64,000 nucleotides of DNA. It comes from Cyanobium sp. Tous-M-B4. GTDB lineage: Bacteria; Cyanobacteriota; Cyanobacteriia; PCC-6307; Cyanobiaceae. Numbering within the stretch: position 1 is the first letter of the stretch; each line of letters begins with the position of its first letter. The stretch covers positions 232,967 through 296,966 of the forward strand of contig NZ_JAGQBA010000005.1 of NCBI RefSeq assembly GCF_024345395.1. The letters are read 5' to 3'. The notes beneath the pieces were generated by a model. It was not told the origin of the DNA and searched no databases. It was given only the letters and a program-made list of their open reading frames with translations. Positions 58,752 through 64,000 of this stretch are shown here, in pieces. The position numbers were made by a program, and so were the translations under genes.

Positions 58752-59238
58752 TGCTGGAGGCCCCTCCGCGCAGTAGCGCGCGCATCTTGGAGATCAGTTC
58801 GGTGATGCGCAGGATGCTCCAGAAGCCTGCCTGCTCCTTGGCCTCATCAAGGTCGCTAAGCAAACGATCCAAGGCTTTTTGCTTGCCTTCAAAGAGCTCC
58901 AGCTCCCGATGCAGCTCCTGCGCCATGGATAGGGCCTCGGCTTTTTCCTTGCCGATGGCCACCAGTCGCCCCTCATAACCATGGAGGGTGGCCAGGAAGC
59001 GATCACGGGCCTCGCGCAACTCACGGGAGCGGCGCTGCAGCTGGCCGCGGGCACGGGTCAGTGAGGCATGGCTGTTGCGCATCGCGCTATAGGTGTGCGC
59101 GATCTGCTCCGGGGACAGGCCACTGAGATCGCGAGGAAAATCGCTGGTGGCACGGATTCCCTTGCACTCCGGCGCAGCTGCCACCAGGGCCGAGTCAGAG
59201 CTCGCCGGGAGATCATCCAAAACCTCTGGCGGATTCAT
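58744..59238 (-). CDS. Coiled-coil protein, first gene of a three-gene operon
   Basis: From ATG 59238 the protein has 164 residues. DFPRDLSGLSPEQIAHTYSA leads to a long coiled coil (RARGQLQRRSRELREARDRF; LSMAQELHRELELFEGKQKA) and a C-terminal helix (FWSILRITELISKMRALLRG). The open frame continues to a TTG at 59295. It is divergent from a membrane protein gene at 59409 with a 170-base gap. Function unknown. Confidence 0.6.
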   Translation of the reverse strand: MNPPEVLDDLPASSDSALVAAAPECKGIRATSDFPRDLSGLSPEQIAHTYSAMRNSHASLTRARGQLQRRSRELREARDRFLATLHGYEGRLVAIGKEKAEALSMAQELHRELELFEGKQKALDRLLSDLDEAKEQAGFWSILRITELISKMRALLRGGASSNG

Positions 59239-59408
59239 GGCGGCTGGGTAGGAGACTCCAGCAAAAGCTACGGGAGGGTCAGCAAGCAACGTCAAAACAG
59301 CTATTCATGCGAGTTCCGCATAGTTGGCTCCTTTAGTAGTGGCGTTGGCAAGGTGCAGGACTGATGCTGTAAGTAGTGGCGGAAACGCCAACTCAACGTT
59401 GCTTGTCG

Positions 59409-60260
59409 ATGGCCCAGCAGAACAACGGATGCGCCACCGGCTGCGGCACCTTGCTGGGCCTGGCGGCCCTGGGCTTTGTGCTCGCCTACTGGCAGGTCTT
59501 TCTGATCGCGGGGCTCTTGATCCTGGCCATCGTTGCCGTGGTCTATGCACTGCTGCAGCAGAACCACCGGCAACTCCAGGCCTTGGTGGACGACGCGGAC
59601 CTGCGCATCCGCCAGGCCCCCTGTCAGGTCAAGGAGAGCTTTGGCGTGATCCAGTCGCTCAAGTTGGCCGGCGACCTGCAGGCCCTGCGGGTTGAGGTGC
59701 GCTGCTGCACGCTCACCGCCAACGGCAAGACATTGGGCACCGAGGAAGTGTGTATCAGCCTCAGCCCACCGGGCGAGAGGATGCAACTCCGCTCTGCCAG
59801 TGGTGTAGCCAACTGGCTGCGCGGCGGTGGCATCGCCCAGCTGGCGGATCTCTCCGTTGAGTGCAAGGCCGTTAAGGCTGCGATGGAGTGCCTGCGGGAG
59901 CGGTCGTGGACCAATAAGGCCCTGGGCAAGATCGATGGGCTGCGCACCTCGCTGATCGACACCCTGGCTAAGGCCAAAGGCAACGAACTACTGGAAGGAG
60001 CCATCCCCCAGCTACAGCAGGGCTTGGACGCCTTCAATGGGGAAAGAGAGAAGCTGCGGCAGGCGAATCGCAACGCCGGCGAGATGCTGCGCAAGCTGCA
60101 CGACTTCCTCAGCGTGCCGGAGGAGATCCGGCCGATCCTCAACTTCGATTTCGATCAGCTGTTCGATCCCCAGCGCTTCTCGGCCCTGGAGCAGTCGTTC
60201 TCCGAGGTGGTGTTGCTGAACGATGCCTTCCGCCAGCTCTCAGAAGAGCGCCTGGCGTAA
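59409..60260 (+). CDS. Membrane-anchored protein with long helical domain
   Basis: This 283-residue protein starts MAQQNNGCATGCGTLLGLAA and has two close membrane helices (GFVLAYWQVFLIAGLLILAI and beyond). The rest is cytoplasmic, with DAFNGEREKLRQANRNAGEM and FDFDQLFDPQRFSALEQSFS. It is divergent from the coiled-coil operon, and both may share a role at the membrane. Family unknown. Confidence 0.6.
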   Translation: MAQQNNGCATGCGTLLGLAALGFVLAYWQVFLIAGLLILAIVAVVYALLQQNHRQLQALVDDADLRIRQAPCQVKESFGVIQSLKLAGDLQALRVEVRCCTLTANGKTLGTEEVCISLSPPGERMQLRSASGVANWLRGGGIAQLADLSVECKAVKAAMECLRERSWTNKALGKIDGLRTSLIDTLAKAKGNELLEGAIPQLQQGLDAFNGEREKLRQANRNAGEMLRKLHDFLSVPEEIRPILNFDFDQLFDPQRFSALEQSFSEVVLLNDAFRQLSEERLA

Positions 60261-60356
60261 GCCGTCTGCGCAACCAGCCCCTGGTCACCCCCAAGCGCCA
60301 AGGCGAACCGACCAATGGAACCGCGCTAGTACGGGTGTGCGCATCAGAGGTTGTTC

Positions 60357-60504
60357 ATGGGTATCCCTTCTCCCCGGCCTGCGGCCCTGGCCGCCCGGCT
60401 TGATACCCCTATCGAGGAGTGGCCCTACCTCGATGAGGTGGTGCTGCCAGGGCTGGACCGAAGAAATGGTGAGTCAGCAGGGCTGGGCGCCGGAGGTGGC
60501 CTGA
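60357..60504 (+). pseudogene. Broken ORF at the head of repeat copy 3
   Basis: MGIPSPRPAALAARLDTPIE, then EWPYLDEVVLPGLD, then a shift into GWTEEMVSQQGWAPEVA. Most of the middle that is seen in copy 1 is missing. Confidence 0.55.
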
Positions 60505-60537
60505 ACCGCCCATGCACTCCAGCTCTGTCACCGGTAG

Positions 60538-60798
60538 CGGCCGCCGCTCTCCCCCCAGGAGAGCTGGCTCAGCGATGGCCGCCAAGTGCCCCATTTCCAG
60601 CCCTGCCGTTACGACCGCTGGAGCCAGAAGCTGGAGGTGACTTTTGGAGAGGTGATGCCCAGCGGGGAGCCACCGATGCTCAAACGCCGCAGGGAGCTGA
60701 TGCGAGATGAGGCGATCAAGCTCTGGGCCCAGAAGCGCAGAGCCGGCTGGCGGGTCTGCACGCCGCAGTGGACGCCGCCACCACTGCGCAGGGCCTGA
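60538..60798 (+). pseudogene. DUF1651 copy without its start
   Basis: After TAG at 60535 the frame reads SWLSDGRQVPHFQPCRYDRW, then SQKLEVTFGEVMPSGEPPML and RRRELMRDEAIKLWAQKRRA. It is close to the intact copy at 21093, but a one-base shift separates it from the upstream ATG at 60512. A GTG inside (60583) could still start a 70-residue protein. Confidence 0.6.
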
Positions 60799-60926
60799 GC
60801 TGTTGCATGCCACAAAGCAATCCCACCTTGCTCCGATCTGCAGCCAGAAGCAATGCGTTTAAAAGCTGATTGTGCTGAGCCGCTGGCGCAGCGATGCTGT
60901 GTTCATCAACCCAGGAGGCGCCCAAC

Positions 60927-60968
60927 ATGGACGACACGCCACCCCGCCAGGTTCCAAAAGCACGCTGA
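60927..60968 (+). CDS. Conserved 13-residue ORF, copy 3
   Basis: The peptide is MDDTPPRQVPKAR after CAGGAGG. Only positions 10-11 differ between the three copies. Confidence 0.35.
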   Translation: MDDTPPRQVPKAR

Positions 60969-61254
60969 CTACAGGCCCGTGCTCCAACAGTCTTTATCTA
61001 TTCGTGAGCGGGTCGTTCAGCCGGGCAAGAGAGCAGCATTCCCCAGTGCAGCTCACCTTGTGCGCCTAACTGATCGACACTCCAGCCGCACCGCCGTAGG
61101 TGCCCTCAGGAGGATCATCCGCCCCACACCTGGAATACATGGCCCCAGGTGCCAACGTCAGCAGCTTCTTTTTCACTGCTATTGGAATGTTCACTGATTC
61201 ATCATCCTCGGGCGCTGCTCGGGGGTGATGGTTGTCTGAGGCTTTCGGTTAGCC

Positions 61255-61443
61255 CTATTGCTCACCCGGTGCTGGGTTCACGAGCGCCAGTCGGCAACCG
61301 GGATAGAGCTCCTGGCCGCTCTCCAGAGCCTCTTCTTTGCTGTTTGCTTCCATTTGGACGGTGGTGGTGCCGTCTTCGGTGTCGACAAGCAGGACGTACA
61401 ACAGGCCCATGGGGTCGTAGGCAGTTGCCTTTGTCTTAGCCAC
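61255..61443 (-). CDS. Small protein, unknown
   Basis: This is a 62-residue protein. LLYVLLVDTEDGTTTVQMEA, then NSKEEALESGQELYPGCRLA, looks like a small alpha/beta fold and has normal codon use. It may belong to a family restricted to picocyanobacteria. Function unknown. Confidence 0.5.
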   Translation of the reverse strand: MAKTKATAYDPMGLLYVLLVDTEDGTTTVQMEANSKEEALESGQELYPGCRLALVNPAPGEQ

Positions 61444-61481
61444 GGGTCAGGGCACCGGCGCACCTGGGTGGGTGGCCTGCA

Positions 61482-61812
61482 TCAAAAAGCCTCAGGTCGT
61501 AGCCTAGGGCTGATGCTTGCAACTACTGGCTCAAGGGGGTTTAGCCCTTGCTGAGGCTTAGTTGCAAAGAGTCCTCTTCCCAGAGGCCCATGCGATCGAG
61601 CCAGGCTTCTGATTGCTCGCTGCTCCAGCAGTTGAGCTTGCGGTTGATCCCCCCGCTGACATACCAACTCAACCCCTCGGCGCAGCTCACCGATTGTGAA
61701 CGCCGCTAGAAAAAGCGAGGTGTTGTATCGGGCTGCGGCCATTGGCACCAGCCTGCTTCTTGGGCACCTGGACTAGGTCGTCATCGACATCGCGCACCAA
61801 CAAATCAGGCAT
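61482..61812 (-). pseudogene. FitAB-type toxin-antitoxin relic
   Basis: ATG 61812 starts MPDLLVRDVDDDLVQVPKKQ, then AGANGRS, the start of a FitA/VapB-type antitoxin. In another frame, FLAAFTIGELRRGVELVCQR, then GDQPQAQLLEQ, is the middle of a PIN toxin. A deletion has joined them, and the catalytic ends are gone. Confidence 0.65.
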
Positions 61813-61855
61813 GGCCCGCGATGTTGGCATGCAATTCTAATGAATAATCTTAACC

Positions 61856-62104
61856 CTATGATTTGCTGCTATCTACGACAATACAATCTTTGCCTTCGGC
61901 GTCACACCACAATTTATAAACATTAAGAACATTCGGGCGAATGCCCGCCACAGGAACTTTCAAAAATCCTTGACGTTGCGCTGCTTCAAAAAGAATGCGC
62001 TCCTTTTGCGTTAGTCTATGGGGTACTTGACGACTTCCTATCCTTGATCGAGTCGGTTTACCACGGCTTAATCTTTCTACGTCGTCCTTGGTTGGCTTGG
62101 GCAT
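61856..62104 (-). CDS. Small basic protein, unknown
   Basis: This is an 82-residue protein. RLSRGKPTRSRIGSRQVPHR, then LTQKERILFEAAQRQGFLKV and NVLNVYKLWCDAEGKDCIVV, suggests a basic N-terminal arm and a small fold. It is AT-rich compared with its neighbours. No family is recognised. Confidence 0.5.
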   Translation of the reverse strand: MPKPTKDDVERLSRGKPTRSRIGSRQVPHRLTQKERILFEAAQRQGFLKVPVAGIRPNVLNVYKLWCDAEGKDCIVVDSSKS

Positions 62105-62229
62105 GGTAACCGCATCAACTTGGAGCTAGCAATAGCTAATCTGCAATCAATTATTGGGTAGGTAAAATATTGCTTAGAAACGATAGTGCAAGACTAAAGG
62201 AACCTCAGCAATGCAGCTGTAAAGTTGAA

Positions 62230-62466
62230 TTAGAAGCAGAACGGTAAAAACTGGGTGCGGCAGGCGGCATAACCATCAACTAGTGCACCGAGACCAATTT
62301 GGTGGGCGATACCAAAGCCCGTGAGGCCTTCCACCACGATGCCTATGACGATGCCGAGCATGGCGGCACGGCCGTTAAACAGTTCAGCTCGCTTGAGCTG
62401 GGCCACGAGGGTCAGCTGTTCGGGGCTGTTGTTGAGCAGCTGTTTGCTGGCGGGAGTGTTGGTCAT
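62230..62466 (-). CDS. hli: High-light-inducible protein, second copy, 78 residues
   Basis: ELFNGRAAMLGIVIGIVVEG is followed by the same C-terminal tail (GYAACRTQFLPFCF) as in the gene at 38245. Differences are only in the first ~30 residues. It is the last gene of a four-gene cluster next to psbA. Confidence 0.93.
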   Translation of the reverse strand: MTNTPASKQLLNNSPEQLTLVAQLKRAELFNGRAAMLGIVIGIVVEGLTGFGIAHQIGLGALVDGYAACRTQFLPFCF

Positions 62467-62511
62467 GGAAATGTCTTGGGTGGTGTCAAACGAAGCGGAA
62501 GCGCGCTTGCA

Positions 62512-62592
62512 TCAATCGGCGATATTTGGCTGCAGCAATAGGGCGCTGATCAACCAGGCACCAAAAAGCGCCACGGTGAGAGTTGCGATCAT
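62512..62592 (-). CDS. 26-residue membrane microprotein in Hli cluster
   Basis: The protein is MIATLTVALFGAWLISALLL then QPNIAD. It matches the microprotein at 38524 (FGAWLISALxLQPNIAD). The repeated gene order supports that it is translated. Confidence 0.55.
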   Translation of the reverse strand: MIATLTVALFGAWLISALLLQPNIAD

Positions 62593-62705
62593 CGAGTCCT
62601 TGGGGTCAGGTCACTAGGGCGGCTGAGTACGTACGTCGTCATGCCACCGAGCACAACGACAAGTGCGATGACGGTTGCAATGGCAGCGGTGTAATCGGTG
62701 CTCAT
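62589..62705 (-). CDS. 38-residue membrane protein in Hli cluster
   Basis: MSTDYTAAIATVIALVVVLG, then GMTTYVLSRPSDLTPRTR. The start MSTDYxxAI is the same as in the 30-residue protein at 38524. Its end overlaps the next small gene by four bases. In the first cluster these two seem fused into one protein. Confidence 0.55.
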   Translation of the reverse strand: MSTDYTAAIATVIALVVVLGGMTTYVLSRPSDLTPRTR

Positions 62706-62709
62706 GGGA

Positions 62710-62853
62710 TCAGCCCAGGCCCAGTTGGCCGAGGATGCTCTGGCCGGTGAGCAGCTCGGTGCCAAGGCCGATAACGAAGCCGAGCATGGCCAGACGGCCA
62801 TTCCAGGTTTCAGCGAAGGCAACGAAACCGAAGCGGGGCGGGGGCTCAGTCAT
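62710..62853 (-). CDS. hli: Short high-light-inducible protein, second copy, 47 residues
   Basis: FGFVAFAETWNGRLAMLGFV, then IGLGTELLTGQSIL, differs from the copy at 38622 in only a few residues. It is the first gene of this cluster. Confidence 0.9.
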   Translation of the reverse strand: MTEPPPRFGFVAFAETWNGRLAMLGFVIGLGTELLTGQSILGQLGLG

Positions 62854-62957
62854 GACTGTTGCGGTTTGTTACGATAACTGTAACGCAATGTGACTGGTTT
62901 GGGCGCTGTCGCGGCTGAGGGCTGCGAATCCATGGGCGGCAGCCCTTCTCTTGCCGC

Positions 62958-63374
62958 TCAATCAACCTGGCGGAAGGCCTTCGCTGAGATGGCTGCCGGA
63001 GTGAGGGCCCAGAAGCCACCGGGTTGATCCGTTTCAGGGGCGCCACCGCCTTGATCCAGTCCGGAGATGAGCTCATTCCCCGTGCCTGCATCGAAGGAAA
63101 AGCGACCCAGCCCGTTGAAGAGCAGGGCAAGGCTTCCTCCCAGGTGGGGTACCACCAGTTCCAGCACGTAGATGTTCAGGCCAGCCGTGAAGATGTACTG
63201 ATAGGCCGCCGTGGCCATCGTGCCTGCCAGGGCCAGGGTGCCCAGAGGCGTGAAGGCCCCAGGATCACCAGCCAGCAGCAGAACCAGCTTGGGGATGTCG
63301 ATGGTCGATTGGGGCGATGGACCCTTGCATTGACCACCGGACAGTTCGTGATTAGCCAGGCTTATCGGTGTCAT
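62958..63374 (-). CDS. Hydrophobic protein upstream of psbA, unknown
   Basis: From ATG 63374 the protein has 138 residues. It has hydrophobic stretches (IPKLVLLLAGDPGAFTPLGT, LALAGTMATAAYQYIFTAGL, VLELVVPHLGGSLALLFNGL). It is divergent from psbA and lies 104 bases after the Hli cluster start. No family is recognised, but the place next to light-stress genes is suggestive. Confidence 0.5.
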   Translation of the reverse strand: MTPISLANHELSGGQCKGPSPQSTIDIPKLVLLLAGDPGAFTPLGTLALAGTMATAAYQYIFTAGLNIYVLELVVPHLGGSLALLFNGLGRFSFDAGTGNELISGLDQGGGAPETDQPGGFWALTPAAISAKAFRQVD

Positions 63375-63486
63375 CAGCCCTGCTGTCGCCCCATTGTGCA
63401 TTTGGGTTGGGTGGCAAATATGAATTGGTGTTACGTTCAGATGAGCGAGCGGTTTCCCGCCCCGCATCTACTTACTGCTTACCTGC

Positions 63487-63502
63487 AAAGCCTTCCGGCT
63501 TT
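63487..63502 (+). promoter_or_regulatory. Hairpin in the psbA leader
   Basis: AAAGCC-TTCC-GGCTTT is a perfect 6-base stem 31 bases before the psbA start. It may stabilise the leader or end a short upstream transcript. Confidence 0.4.
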
Positions 63503-63533
63503 CGTCAGCTAAGCCCTTCCCCAAACCGTTCTC

Positions 63534-64000
63534 ATGACAACCACTATTCAGCAGCGCCAAGGCGTTTCTGCGTGGAACCAGTTTTGCGACTGGGTCACCT
63601 CCACCAACAACCGCCTCTATGTGGGCTGGTTCGGTGTGCTGATGATCCCCTGCCTTCTGGCTGCCACCATCTGCTTCATCGTGGCCTTCATCGCCGCACC
63701 CCCTGTCGACATCGACGGCATCCGTGAGCCCGTAGCTGGCTCCCTGATGTACGGCAACAACATCATCTCCGGTGCTGTTGTTCCTTCCAGCAACGCCATC
63801 GGCCTGCACTTCTATCCCATCTGGGAAGCAGCCAGCCTCGATGAGTGGCTCTACAACGGTGGTCCTTTCCAGCTGGTGGTCTTCCACTTCCTGATCGGCA
63901 TCTACGCCTACATGGGCCGCGAGTGGGAGCTTTCCTACCGCTTGGGCATGCGCCCCTGGATCTGCGTTGCCTACAGCGCTCCTGTGGCCGCAGCATCTGC
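63534..64000 (+). CDS. psbA: Photosystem II reaction-centre protein D1 (partial, runs off right edge)
   Basis: The first 155 residues are present. [20 protein letters not shown] is the standard start, with [20 protein letters not shown] as the first helix and [20 protein letters not shown] the third. His118 is the chlorophyll ligand. Residue 130 is Glu, as in the high-light D1:2 form (Gln marks the low-light D1:1 form). The gene lies beside an Hli cluster, so both may be induced by strong light. Confidence 0.98.
   Translation, partial: MTTTIQQRQGVSAWNQFCDWVTSTNNRLYVGWFGVLMIPCLLAATICFIVAFIAAPPVDIDGIREPVAGSLMYGNNIISGAVVPSSNAIGLHFYPIWEAASLDEWLYNGGPFQLVVFHFLIGIYAYMGREWELSYRLGMRPWICVAYSAPVAAAS

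Larger units (their letters stand above)
60355..61168 (+). repeat. 0.9 kb repeated block, copy 3
   Basis: This block matches 20851-21749 with a shorter first part. It keeps the broken ORF (60357-60504), a DUF1651 frame, the 13-codon ORF and the same tail. It lies between the membrane-protein gene and a small reverse gene. Confidence 0.8.

Overview
The window reads as a chromosome segment of a unicellular picocyanobacterium of the Cyanobium/freshwater Synechococcus type. Supporting signs are a psbA gene at the right edge, two clusters of high-light-inducible (Hli) proteins, magnesium-chelatase H and D genes, cyanobacterial families (DUF1651, Nif11-like leader, cyAbrB remnants, DUF6629), scattered GCGATCGC (HIP1) octamers, and high-GC coding sequence. 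Assignment to genus is inference.

Positions 1 to about 19,850 form the right part of a prophage or phage-derived island. From left to right it has a truncated DUF4055 portal-like gene, a low-GC two-gene cassette, a broken DUF6155 gene, a phage sigma factor, large and small terminase, a RecB-type exonuclease, an origin-like intergenic region, a primase-helicase, a DEAH helicase, a VRR-NUC nuclease, a gp2.5-like single-strand binding protein, a KilA-N protein, an excisionase-like protein, two VapBC modules, a SHOCT lipidless secreted protein and a tyrosine integrase. The island ends at the 3' half of a tRNA-Pro(TGG) gene on the + strand, which is the expected attachment scar. The full tRNA should lie left of position 1.

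Positions 19.9 to 48 kb are an accessory zone with many decaying genes. It holds toxin-antitoxin modules (VapBC, PemK, HicBA, Phd/Doc-like), frameshifted AbrB, PemK, GNAT, DUF2252 and DUF296 relics, and a deleted copy of the terminase/sigma region. It also holds an intact integron integrase (intI), a PUA/EVE-like + HNH restriction-type gene, a J-domain/HNH two-gene unit, a transglutaminase, a carotenoid-desaturase-like flavoprotein, a glycosyltransferase and a thioredoxin/CcdA fusion. A 0.9 kb block (DUF1651 and a conserved 13-codon ORF) occurs at 20.85-21.75 kb and 60.36-61.17 kb, with a short third copy at 46.2 kb. A second repeated, terminator-ended, apparently non-coding element occurs at 23.2 and 56.7 kb.

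Positions 48.7 to 64 kb carry mostly core or photosynthesis-related genes: a chlH-chlD operon, a NarL-type regulator, a GNAT/DUF296 pair, a three-gene coiled-coil operon, the second Hli cluster and the start of psbA encoding a Glu130 (high-light type) D1 protein. The strongest candidates for undescribed biology are the paralogous nuclease-like pair with integron-like ends (995-2423), the J-protein/HNH pair (28317-29950), and the repeated terminator-ended element.
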